NCBI RefSeq assembly: GCF_951230135.1
Contig: NZ_CATNVC010000004.1
Span: 1 to 64,000, forward strand
Direction of reading: 5' to 3'
Source: Butyricicoccus sp. Marseille-Q5471
GTDB taxonomy: Bacteria > Bacillota > Clostridia > Oscillospirales > Butyricicoccaceae
DNA length: 64,000 nucleotides
How positions within the stretch are numbered: the first letter of the stretch is position 1; each line of letters begins with the position of its first letter. Under the pieces are notes generated by a model. The model saw only the letters and a program-made list of their open reading frames with translations. It did not search any database and was not told the DNA's origin. The position numbers and the translations under genes are program-made. Positions 35,035 through 46,100 of the stretch are shown in pieces.

Positions 35035-36614
35035 CAGCGTTTCCGATAAATATCATACAGCAGCCGCAGACCAAGCACGACGGCAAGCAAATAACCGACC
35101 GCGCCGAGCGCCGGAATGCCAAACAGCTTGCCCTTCATATCGGTCGTGCAAATCAGGCTGGAACCGACCAACAGGCCGGTTGTAATGATTGCCAGAATCA
35201 GCTTATCCACCATGCGGTCAATGCGCCGCAGCGGCTGTTCCGAGCCGGTCAGCTCGAGATTGACCTTGGTCTGCCCCTTGACCGTCATCTTGAGCACGTC
35301 CGCCAGATAAGACGGAATATCCACCGCCTTTTTGAGCACATGCGCCGCGTGCACGCCTGCGTCCCGCAATTCCTTGCCCCAGTCTGCCCTGCGAAAGGCC
35401 TCACCCGCGAGATGCCCCGAAAAGATGCGAATAAAATTAATCGACGGACTCGTCCTGCTGAGCACGCCTTCGATGGTCAGCACGCCGCGCGCGAGCATGC
35501 TCAGTCCGGGCGACAGTCCGATATGATAGCGATTGAGCACATCGGTCAAATCCCGCAGCACCTCGCCCAGATCGAGGGCGGCAAACTCAGCCGAGCCGTA
35601 TTTCGAAACAAACAAATCAATATCACTGTACAACGCAGCATGGTCGATTTCCCCGCGGCGGATGCCGAGCGACAGCGACACATCCTTTAAGGCGCACACA
35701 TCGCCTGCAACAAACGCACTGACCAACTGTCCGAACAGCTGCCGGTCGCGGCCGGACAGCTCGCCCATCATGCCCAAATCAAGCCAGACAATCTGCCCGC
35801 CGCGCACCACCAGATTGCCCGGATGCGGGTCCGCGTGGAAAAATCCGCTTTCCAACACCTGCTGCGCGTAGCTTTCCGCGAGCTTTTCGCCGATTTCCGC
35901 TAAATCATACCCCTGCTGCGTGAGCATGCTCAGATCGTCAACCGGAATGCCGTCCACATATTCCATCACGAGCACATGCCGCGTGGTCAACGCACGGTGC
36001 ACCTGCGGGCAGGCGGTATACACAATGCCCTTGTTTTCCCGAGTGAAGCGCTCAATATGGTCAGCCTCGACAATGAAATCCATCTCCTGCTGTGCGGCGA
36101 CCCACATTTCGTCGATGATGGTGCGCAAATCGTCCGGCGCGCCCTCGCCCGTCACGACCTTGAGCATCGAAATGGCGCGGCGAATGAGCGTAATATCGCG
36201 CGACATGGTTTCATAAATCCCGCTGCGCTGCACCTTGACCGCAACGATTTCGCCGTTGCATAGCATCGCCTTATGCACCTGCGCTATTGAGGCCGATCCC
36301 AGTGCCACAGGATCGATTTCGGCAAAGATTTCATCGTACATTTCGCCGTATTCTTCTCGCAGCAGGCGGGTTACCTCATCAAACGGCATGGGCGTGACCT
36401 CGGTGCGCAGGTTTTTCAATTCGTCACAGTATTTGCGCGGGATAAGGTCAGCACGCATCGAGAGGATTTGACCCAGCTTGATGAAGGTAGGCCCCAGTTC
36501 CTCCAAAACGGTGCGCAGCTTGCGCGGATCGAGTCCGTGTACCACATCGCTGCGGCGCAGCACGCCGAATATCTCCGACAGGCGCGAGGGATGGGCGGTT
36601 TTAGCGTCTTTCAT
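35034..36614 (-). CDS. AarF/ABC1/UbiB-family atypical kinase, membrane-anchored
   Basis: 526 aa. Family hallmarks are visible: the KxGQ motif (FIKLGQILSMR), the alanine-rich loop (LGSASIAQVHKA), the lysine of VAVKVQRSG, the catalytic HADPHPGNL and the metal motif in WLDLGMMGEL. Two C-terminal hydrophobic segments (AIITTGLLVGSSLI and LGAVGYLLAVVLGL) anchor it in the membrane. UbiB/COQ8 proteins act as ATPases in lipid or quinone metabolism. This anaerobe probably lacks ubiquinone, so its role is unknown. It follows the phasin-like gene with a hairpin between them. A housekeeping-looking gene inside a mobile element is unusual. Confidence 0.9.
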   Translation of the reverse strand: MKDAKTAHPSRLSEIFGVLRRSDVVHGLDPRKLRTVLEELGPTFIKLGQILSMRADLIPRKYCDELKNLRTEVTPMPFDEVTRLLREEYGEMYDEIFAEIDPVALGSASIAQVHKAMLCNGEIVAVKVQRSGIYETMSRDITLIRRAISMLKVVTGEGAPDDLRTIIDEMWVAAQQEMDFIVEADHIERFTRENKGIVYTACPQVHRALTTRHVLVMEYVDGIPVDDLSMLTQQGYDLAEIGEKLAESYAQQVLESGFFHADPHPGNLVVRGGQIVWLDLGMMGELSGRDRQLFGQLVSAFVAGDVCALKDVSLSLGIRRGEIDHAALYSDIDLFVSKYGSAEFAALDLGEVLRDLTDVLNRYHIGLSPGLSMLARGVLTIEGVLSRTSPSINFIRIFSGHLAGEAFRRADWGKELRDAGVHAAHVLKKAVDIPSYLADVLKMTVKGQTKVNLELTGSEQPLRRIDRMVDKLILAIITTGLLVGSSLICTTDMKGKLFGIPALGAVGYLLAVVLGLRLLYDIYRKR

Positions 36615-36627
36615 GATGCTCTCCTAA

Positions 36628-36663
36628 TAAAAGCCGCGGCCCTCCCGTGAGGGATGGCCGCGG
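36628..36663 (-). terminator. GC-rich hairpin between the phasin-like and UbiB-like genes
   Basis: CCGCGGCC (36634-36641) pairs with GGCCGCGG (36656-36663), with a further CCTCCC/GGG pairing inside. On the minus strand it is followed by TTTTATT and then the AGGAGAG ribosome-binding site of the UbiB-like gene. It is probably a partial terminator that lowers UbiB expression. Confidence 0.6.
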
Positions 36664-36677
36664 TCAGGTGCGGTATC

Positions 36678-36983
36678 TTACACTTCTTCGCTCCGGTCGA
36701 GCGCGGCGAGCTTTGCGCGCAGCACGGCAAGCTCCTCCTGCGACATGGAATCCATACGCTTTGCGATTGACTCCGCGCTGTCGTCCAGATCGAACACGTT
36801 CTTCACCGTCTTCTTGGCGTTGTGCTTCAGTTCTTCGTTGAGCACCTTGCCCTGCTCGACGGTCAGCTGACCCTTTTCAACCAACTTATCAATCATTTCA
36901 CCCGATTTTTCAGCAGTCACCGCGACCGCGCCCACGCCGGCCAAAAAGATCTTCTTTAAATCATCGCTAAATTTTTCAATCAT
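36678..36983 (-). CDS. Phasin-like small helical protein
   Basis: 101 aa from ATG 36983 (MIEKFSDDLKKIFLAGVGAV), chosen because GAGGTG is 7 nt before it; a GTG nine bases earlier is possible. The pattern of an N-terminal LKKIFLAGVGAVAVTAEKSGE and then a charged coiled coil (DKLVEKGQLTVEQGKVLNEE) matches the phasin/PhaI-like superfamily in Firmicutes. These are often next to AarF/UbiB-type genes. Its own promoter is at 37050-37078. The function in clostridia is not established; membrane or granule surface association is an inference. Confidence 0.75.
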   Translation of the reverse strand: MIEKFSDDLKKIFLAGVGAVAVTAEKSGEMIDKLVEKGQLTVEQGKVLNEELKHNAKKTVKNVFDLDDSAESIAKRMDSMSQEELAVLRAKLAALDRSEEV

Positions 36984-37049
36984 ATCGGTCACCTCGTTTT
37001 CTTACTCGGAATCACCTTACTACACCTTTAACTTACCACTTTTCACCTG

Positions 37050-37078
37050 ATTTTACAACTGCTTTTTAAAATTAACAA
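37050..37078 (-). promoter_or_regulatory. Promoter of the phasin-like/UbiB-like pair
   Basis: Minus strand TTGTTA (37073-37078), 17-nt spacer, TAAAAT (37050-37055). Confidence 0.55.
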
Positions 37079-37079
37079 A

Positions 37080-37112
37080 GAACCCGCGTCCCCTTTTTCG
37101 GAACGCGGGCTC
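37080..37112 (-). terminator. Terminator after the 3087-aa surface protein
   Basis: GAGCCCGCGT pairs with ACGCGGGTTC on the minus strand, followed by TTTGTTAATTTT. It ends 27 nt after the stop at 37139. The plus-strand side also ends in TCTTTT. Confidence 0.7.
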
Positions 37113-37138
37113 TTTTAGTTTATGCGTTTTGCAGTGTC

Positions 37139-40100
37139 TTATGCGTCGTACGCTGCTGCCGCGGTTGCCCACTGGGTCTCAAGCTGACTCCAATCACGCG
37201 CGGGCGTAATTTCGGTCCACTTTTCGTACTCAGTCGGGGTTGCGCGATCATAGTCATGCGAGTTCGTCGCTTCCTGCACTGCTGCATAGTGCCATGCAGT
37301 AGTCGGGTTATCCGGCCAAACCGTCATATCCTTCAGCATACCCTCTGCCTTCACGCGGCGATCAAGCACGTTGTTAACGAGCGTCATCGCTTCGGCGCGG
37401 GTGATGTATGCATCCGGACGGAACGTGCCGTCGGGGTAGCCCGAAATCCAACCCTTCTGCGCTGCGCGGTTGATATAATCTGCCGCCCAGTGGCCGGAAA
37501 TGTCGCTGAACATATTGTCGCCAACATACAGCGAAGAGTCAAAGCGTGCTGCGATAGCTGCAAACTCCGCGCGGGTAATCGGCGCATTGGGACGGAACGT
37601 GCCATCCTTGTAGCCGTTGAGAATACCTGCGCTGGACATGGTCGAAACTGCATTGTTCGACCACAGTGCAGAGGTAACATCCTTAAAGGTGTTAACAGAG
37701 CTCCATGCCTTGATGCGGGACTCATCGGTCAGCAGACGGAAGAAGATGGTTGCAACTTCCTGACGATCGATGTTTGCATTCGGACGGACATTGCCATCCG
37801 GATAGCCGATGACATACGCGAAGTGATCGTCCTTGTTCAGGCCCGGATCAAGAGGAATCTCATTTTCCGGAATAGTGGGATCACCGCCGCCGGAGCTGCG
37901 TCTGTTATAGTTGAAGGTAATCTTGTAGGAACCTTCATTGACAGGCACTTCTACCACCTGCTGCTGGCCGTTCACATTCTCGCCGCCATTCATGGATACA
38001 TCCGTGCTCAAATAACGAATGCGGGAAATGCCAAAGAAGCCGGTGTTCATCGAAGCCGTCGCCGACTCGGTCAGCGTTGCAATCGACTGCGCTGCATCAA
38101 ACTGAGCGTCATAGCCCGAGCGCTGATGCCATACGGCAAGATCGAAGGGCACGTAGTATACACGGATGACTTCATTATCCTTGGTTAGGGTAAAGTCGTG
38201 CTTCGAATCCGTTATCACGGACATGGCCTGCGGCTCGTCAGCAACCGCTTCGCCCTGTACATAACGCAGGAACTTGTAACCCTGCGTAATCTTGCCGGCG
38301 GTCTGCTCTTCTGTCAGCAGAACTGCTGCATCGAGCGGAAGCGTTGCAGTAAACTGCGGCTCGGTCTCATTGACCTTGAGATACAGATCGCTGCGAGTAT
38401 CTACCAGCTTCTGATTGGTGCCATTCTGGTTCATCGTGTAGATTTCAACGCTGTACTTGAACTTGTCGGAACGCCACTGCGCGGTCAATTCCTGATTGGC
38501 CGTGACAGTATCCGCAAGCTCCTTATCAAAGCCGTTGAATACATAGCCTTCGCTCGGATTCTTCTGCACAAGCAGCTTGCCGTTAAGTGTTTCGCCGAAC
38601 CACTCGCTCAGCTTTGCGCCATAAGGAATATTGGTGAATACAATGCTGCCATTTTCCTTCGTGCCCTTTGCGCCTTCGCCCAAATCGAGCGTGCCATGGT
38701 CGCCCGGCTTATAGGTTACAGTGAAGCGGTGGAGCGGGTAGCGGACGAGCATCTTGTTGTTGCTTGCCTGCACGGTATAGGTGGCAGGAATTACGGTTGC
38801 ATCCGCCCACTTGTCAGCACTGGGCAGGTGGAAGGTGCTGCCGGACTCGTTGATGCCGGCGGCCAGTGCGGGCTTCTTGGCTGCAATGTAGCCTTCAATT
38901 TCCGCCTTGGTCAGCGTATCGCCAACGTACTTTTCGACGATGGTCACGCCATTGTCAGCCTCATATGCAGTTTCCGAACCGTTCACAGTCTCGGTCTGGA
39001 AGTAAAGCTGAACCGGAACCTTTGCTTCTACCACATCGGTTTCCGTGTTGTCCTGCTTCTCCTTGCCTTCGGCCACACCTACGGCAGTGTTGGAAATCTT
39101 CTTGCCTGCATCTGCTACAGCGACTGTGTAGTCATAGGTCACGATTGCCGTCGTTCCTACAGGGAGGTCAAAGACCAACGCATTATCTGCGCCTACCGTT
39201 GCTGCTGCCGCATCCGCATTGCCGATTTTAATCTTGAGATTGCTCATCTGGCTCAGATTGTGGTTGATACCGCCGATTACCATGGCATCGGTCAGCTTAA
39301 AGCCATCCAGTGCCTTGTCGCCGGTGTTAACGACCGTTACCGTGTAGTGCACGGTATCGCCCGCGCGGAGCGTTGTATGGCTGCCGCTGCGTTCGATTGT
39401 TGCAGTCTTATCAACCGTAAAGTTCGGGGTGTAATCCGGGGTAAAGGGATCGGTTTCGTCCTTGCCCTCAATCTTACCGTCGCTAACCGTTGCAGTGTTG
39501 ACCAGTGCCTTGCCTGCGTCCGTTGCCTTGACAACATACTCAGCGGTAAAGGTCTTTTCACCTGCAACAGCCAGATCAAACCGGGTGCTGTCTGTGACTG
39601 CCGTCGCACCATCATAAACGGTGACGCCGGTCAGCGCAGTGCTGCCTGTGGTCAGTGCATCGGTCAGCTTGAGGTCGGTCAGTGCCAAATCGCCGGCATT
39701 CGTAACCTTGATGGTGTAAACAAGCTTATCGCCTGCCGAAGCCTTCAGCTCTGTTTTATCGGTCCAGTTGCCTTCCGTCAGGTTCTGCACCTTGGTCAGC
39801 GATTTTTCAACCGTAATCTTATGGTACAGTGCCTTGAGGGTCAGCGGCTTGTCGGTGGTCGCCTTGCCGTCTGTGAAGGTGAACTGGTTGCCGACCGAGC
39901 CGTTTTCAACCACATACCAGCCCGCGAAGGCAAATCCGTCCTTGGTCGGAGCAGCCGGCTGATTGAACGCACCCTTATCGGTGTTTTCACGCCACAGAGC
40001 TGTGTGCGTGCCGGAAGTGCCGCCGTTCGGATCAAACGTCACAACCGGTGCATATTGGGCAACATAGGTGATGCTGCTGTTTACAACGGTGTCCATAGCG

Positions 40101-43100
40101 AATGCTGTTGTGCCGTTCATCCAGTCGCCGGTGAAGTACCATGCGTTTGCGTCTACATTGGTAACGCCCGGTGCTGCGGTGACAGAATGATTGGCCAGAA
40201 TCTGCTGTACTGTCCAGCCTTCGTAACCGGCATAGGAAACAGTCGTGCCGGTCGTGCCGGTGATTGTACCCTTGGCAGTCGCATCAAAGATTACGGCAAC
40301 CGGATTACGCGCCGCGAAGGTCAGCTTGTAGCTGTCTCCGTCCTTGACAGCGGCAGCAGCCTTATCCCATGTGCCGTTTCCGGTGTGGGTGCTGTCCGGC
40401 TTGCCGGTCGGCAAAGTAACGTTGCCGTCGGCCTTCGGGTTGGTGTAGGTCTTGCTCAGTCCGGTTTCCGTTGCGGTGTAACCGGCCTGATTTGCGTCAA
40501 ATGTGCCGCCGTCTACGGTGTAGTTGACGGTTGCTGTCCACTTAGCGTAGAGGTCAATCACGGATTCATTGCCAGTCGGCTTGACTGTCGCCGAAACTGT
40601 GTTCTTGCCTTCTACATCGCTCGCCCAACCGTTGAACTTATAGTTGGACTGCGCAAAGGTAACGTCGGCTGCAAAACCGTTTGCCGCGAGGAATGCGGTA
40701 GTGGTATTGACTGTGTGCGCCGCAGTCTTCAAAATATCGACCGTGGTTGCAGTCTGTTCGCCGGTCGCAACATCGTTTGCGTGATAAACGACCTTGTACC
40801 ATTGTGCATCATCCTTGACCACCGTTGCAATGACTGCGGTGTTTTTCTGGATATTAGAGAGCGATACCGTCAGCTTTCCGTCTGCGGCAGGCTGCTCTGT
40901 ACCCTGTGTGCCGTTTACGGTGTAACCGGTCACCTTGTAACCCGGTGCGGGGGTCACCGTTACGCTCGACGAGCCATTGTAGTTCACTGTTGCGTTAGTA
41001 ACTGCGGTCGTACCCAGCTTATTCTGCTCGTTATCCTTGATGGATGCCGTAACGCTGTGCTGAGACACGTAGTAAACCTTAATGACATCGCCATCGTTCA
41101 GCGTCTGCGCCGCAAACGTATAGTTGCCGTCGCTCAGAGTTGCTGTAAGTTCGTCCTCGCCCAGCATGATTTTGTCAAAGGCAAAACCGGTGCTGTCTGC
41201 CATGGTCAAGCCACTCTTCTTATCCAGGACAGAGGTTGCTGTCAGCGGCTGCAGCCACTGCACCTTGGACGACTCATAACCGAGTGTCTCCTGCTTGCTG
41301 TCGTTGAGATAATACTGCACGGTGTAGGACTTCGTCTGCGCTTCATCCGCAACATAATGATAGGTGATTGTCGCGTTTGTCAGCAGGTTGCCGGAAACTG
41401 TGCCGTTGTTATCCGCAAGGCCAGTTCCGGTTGTAGGCTCGATGGTAACCGAGCCGTACTTATAGCCCTTGCGCAGTTCGGTCAGCGGAGTTGCGGTGAC
41501 CGGAGCGCCCGCAGTAACGTTTTCATCCTTGCTGCGCTCGGTTGCCGTTTCGGCGCCGTACTGATCCTTGATAATCAGCGTGTGGCGCGCCGCGAAGGTC
41601 AGCTTGTAGCTGTCGCCGTTCTTGACAGCGGCAGCATCCTTATCCCATTTGCCGTCTCCGGTGTGGGTGCTGTCCGGCTTGCCGGTCGGCAGGGTAACAC
41701 TGCCGTCGGTCTTCGGGTTGGTGTAGATCTTGCTCAGTCCGGTTGCCGTTGCGGTGTAACCGGTCTGGTTTGCGTCAAATGTGCCGCCTTCCACGGTGTA
41801 GTTCACGGTTGCCGTCCACTTGGCGTAGAGATTGAGCACAGATGCACCAGCATCCGGCTGCACTGTTGCAGGAGCAGGCATCTTGCCGTCCGCGTCAAGC
41901 GCCCAGCCGTTAAAGCTGTAGTTGGACTGTGCGAAGGTCACATCTGCTGCAAAACCGTTTTCTGCAGTGAATGCGATACCGTCATTGACTGTGTGCGCTT
42001 TGGTCTTAAGGATGTCGACCGTGGCTGCAGTCTGTTCACCGGTGGTCTTGTCATTTGCGTGGTAAACAACCTTGTACCAGTGATCCGCATTCTTTTCAAG
42101 CGTCGCAATAACTGCGGTGTTGGTTGTAATGTTTTTCAGCTCAACGGTCAGCGTGCCGTCTGTGCCGGGCTGCACATTGCCTGTCACACCGTTCACGGTG
42201 TACGACTTGACCTTGTAGCCATAGCTTGGGGTGATGGTCGCCGTGGTGGCGCCGTTGTGGTTAACGGTGCTCTGCGCGACAGTCGCCGTGCCGTTCGACG
42301 CATTCGGTGCTGCAATAGATGCTGCAACCGAGTGCTTGGAAACGTAGTAGACATTGAACACCGTACCGTCTGCAAGATTGGTTTGCGCAGTGGTAAAGGT
42401 GTGCGAGTCGCCGGAAACCAAATTGTTGCCTGCCGTGTCGCGGGTAATCTTGTCAACCGCCCAAGCGGTTTCAACTGCGCTGTCGACGGTCGGCTTCTTG
42501 TCAGTTACAGCCGTTGCGGACAGGGTTTCGAGCAGCTGAACCGAAGACTTATACTCCAGCGCCTTATCCTCTGTGCCGTTGATGAAGTATTTCACGGTGT
42601 AGGACTTGGTCTGTCCGCCATCAGGCGTGTATACATAGGTGACAGTCACATCAGCCGTACCCATCGTACCAGTTACCTTATCGTCCTTGATGGCAAAGCC
42701 GGTCGGTTTTGCAGTTACGCCGCTGAACGTATAGCCGCTTTCGATGGATGCAAGCTTTGCGATCTCGGTGATTGGCTGACCGACGTAATAGGTGACAGCC
42801 GTTCCGCGCTGACCGCCAAGGCCATCGACCTTATCGCCGTTGCTGTTGCGGTACTCATCAATGATAGTCACCTTCGCCTGCTTGCGCGGGAAGTAAACGT
42901 TGATCACAGATGTCGTAATCGGAGCCGTACCAACCGTGTAGCTGCCTTCACCGATTTTACCTGTGGTGGGCTTAGTGGTCGATGCAGCAGCTGCCGCATA
43001 AACTTCAGCCGCGTTCAGCACAGTTGCGTCGGAGATTGCCGTTTTGACATCACCGGCTGCGCCGATGGTAAGCGCCTTGCCGACATAGCTGTCAATTGTG

Positions 43101-46100
43101 CTCGTGCCGTTCTGGCGAAGTGCATACGTACCGTCCGTGCCCTGCTCATAGTAGTTGACGGTGATGGTCTTGTTCTCTGCATAAACCGCTTCATACGTCA
43201 CGCTTGTTTTCAGAGAATTAATTGTGATGGTCTTGGCCGGCGCATTGTTTGAACCCTGCAGCTTCCAACCAAGGAATGTATATCCATCTCGCTGAGCAAC
43301 GGGGGACTGTTCAAACTTGCTGCCATAGGCCTGCGTGTAGACCCAGATCTTTCCGCTGACTTCGGCAGGAGCAGCCGTGCCCGTCATCGTGCCGTCCTTC
43401 GGATCGAAGGTTACGGTGCGGTTTTGCAGCGTCCACTGTGCGGTCAGGGTAACATTCTTTGCCGGCATAGTGAAGGTTGCGGAAACAGCCGCGTTGTCCT
43501 GATCCTTCCAGCCCGCAAAATTGTAGTTTTCCTTGCTCGGGTCGGGAGTCACAACTGTGACCGTTTCGCCTGCGAAATAAGACTTCTGCGTTGTATCGCC
43601 TGTGGTGGAACCTCCGTCGAGGTTATAGATGACAGCATACTTAGGCGCATACACCACAGTCAGCACCAACGGTGCGGTGACAGTATTAAAGGTAAAGCTG
43701 CCATCCTCAACGTCATTCTTCTTGTCGACGTTGCCGGTCAGCATCGCACTCTTGAGCACGTTCGGAGCGGTCGCAGCAAGCGTGAACGCATTGCTGTCCG
43801 CACCGGCGTTGACCCACGCAGAGTCGGTTGCCTTTTGGTTTACCGTGCCGCCGGTCACGTTAACGGTGACCTGATACTGCTTGGTATAATGTGCGGTATA
43901 GGTCTTATCCGCGGTGACGGTGGCCGGGAAGCTCGTGACCTTGGTCTGCCCGTCGTACCAACCTTCAAACACATACCGCACACCATTTTCCGTGCTGGTT
44001 TTGCTTGCAGTCGGTGCAGTCGGGAATGCACTGCCGTCGACCTGATTGAACGTTTTATTGCCGTCAGCATCCGCGCCCGCGATCACGCCCTCGCCCGGCT
44101 TAAAGGTAACCGCATAAACCGGATCGTAGTACAGCGTAATCTCGTTGCCCGAAGCTGCAACCGTAATGTCCTTTGATGCCGAGTTGTAGCGATATTCGCG
44201 GCCACCGTAAACAATCGTTGTCAGCTTCTCTGTATCTTTCAGTTGGCTCACACCAAAGCTTGAGCCAATGGTAACGCCAGACACCTGAATCGCATCATGA
44301 ATTACCGTCGTCTTATCCTTATTGCTGAGATAATTTACCGTAACCGTGGTGGTCTTGGCAGTTTTGCTCCAAACGCCGTAAACCGTCTTGTCGACGTTAC
44401 CCATGGTGACGGATGCTGTCACGTTAGCGGATGTGCCCTCTCCGAAAGTGGTCTGCGTTTCCGACCAACCAAGGAAAGTATAGCGATACGCAGAATCCTC
44501 CGGAACGGTCAGTGTCGGATTCGGCATTGTCAAGGTATGGCTTTCGCCCTCTGAAACCTGTACCGAAGACGGAACCGTACCGGCGACCGTCTTACCGCCG
44601 GCATTAGCGTTATAGTTCAGCGTATGCTTGGGTGTTACCGGACGAGTTAAATCGCCACAAGTAAGAGTCGTCTCTTGCGGCGCACCGGAAGCATCCTTAT
44701 AAGAAAGGTTTGCAGAGGTGTTTGTGTTGCCGGTGTAGGACTGGAGCATCTTCTCGGCCTTCAGCTTGACATTGATTGTCAGCTGAGCCGTTGCGCCCTC
44801 CGCCAGTTCCCCAACTGCCCACGCAATATTGCCGCCGGAAACGGTGACCGTACCTTGAGTTGCATCATAGGTCGTACCGGAAGCCGCCTCACCGTTATCC
44901 AGTACCAGTTCCCAATCTGCCGTGTTGATTACGTCAGAAACGGAAACGTTGGCACTAATCTGGCCGCCGATTGCGTTAAAGATGTTGTTTAAGTCACTTG
45001 CCAGTTTAACATTCTGGAAATGTGCCTCATCAGTTGCAACCTTCTTAACATAATCTGTACCGGACGACATGCTAAGTCCAATTGCATAAACAGTAGCAAG
45101 TCCCTTCACCGAGGCAGCTACTGTATCATAGTTATCGTAGTTCGGCTCACCGTCGGTTAAGAACACAACATATTTGTCATGACCATTATTCTTAATTGAA
45201 GAAGTCTCTAATAAACTCTTTGCGTTTGTCAGTCCTTCACTATAATCCGTACCACCACCAGCAGTAAAATTGCTGTTAATTGTATTAACTAGCGTCGTGT
45301 ATTGGTTGCCGGAATACCAGCCATAGGATGTTGCGCTGCCGGCAAAATCAACAGCCGCAATATTGTTATCCGCATCATCCAGCGTAACAAGCAGCGTTGC
45401 CGCCGCGGCTTTCGCGCTATCCATGCGATTGGTGCATCCATAGCTCGCAGACGCGTTATTCGTATAAGTTTTACCACCGTTACTCGTTACAAAGTGGTGA
45501 TCTTTTTCATAAAAATGGCCCTCATCCCAGTGCGCAGGATTGGTGCACGGACCATAGCCATAGTATGGATATGCCCTGCTCCACGCCATTGAACCTGACG
45601 TGTCCATCACCAAAACAACATCAACCGGGGCCTTCTCAAGCTTCGTGCCGCCGGTTACATCGAACGTGATGGTTGCTGTACCGTCCTCCTTATTATTCCA
45701 GTCTGCACTCTTGGTTGCAGTTGGGGCGTTGTACTCCGTCGCAGTGTAGACGAACTTGGCCGCGGTTACTGTGCCGATCCAACCGCTTGTACCGTTGAGG
45801 GAATACTGGATGGCTGTCCCAACCGACTTTACCTTGGCGGTTGTAACTGCATCGCCTGTGATTTCTACTGACGAACCACCACCCGTAAGCACAATTTTGG
45901 ACAACGTATAGGGCATCTTATTCGCTGTGGTGAATCTGCCCTTTAAGCCGTTAAGTAGTGTGCCGTCAGTCGGGATAGATGTGTTCGCCGCCGCCAGCAA
46001 CACCGTGCCATCGCCAGCCTCATGACTGACCGACAGGTCACGAGAGGCTGCCGTGTAGTGGTAGGTTACTTGGTTGTCCCCTAACCACTCCCCTTCATCA

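Noticed and set aside
38198-43252. Very long open frame (1684 codons) opposite the vWA surface gene, and similar ones opposite the 4189-aa gene and rnf genes (57541-59952)
   Set aside because: These are antisense frames of GC-rich, biased codons; the products are Arg/Cys/His-rich with no domains and no ribosome-binding site.
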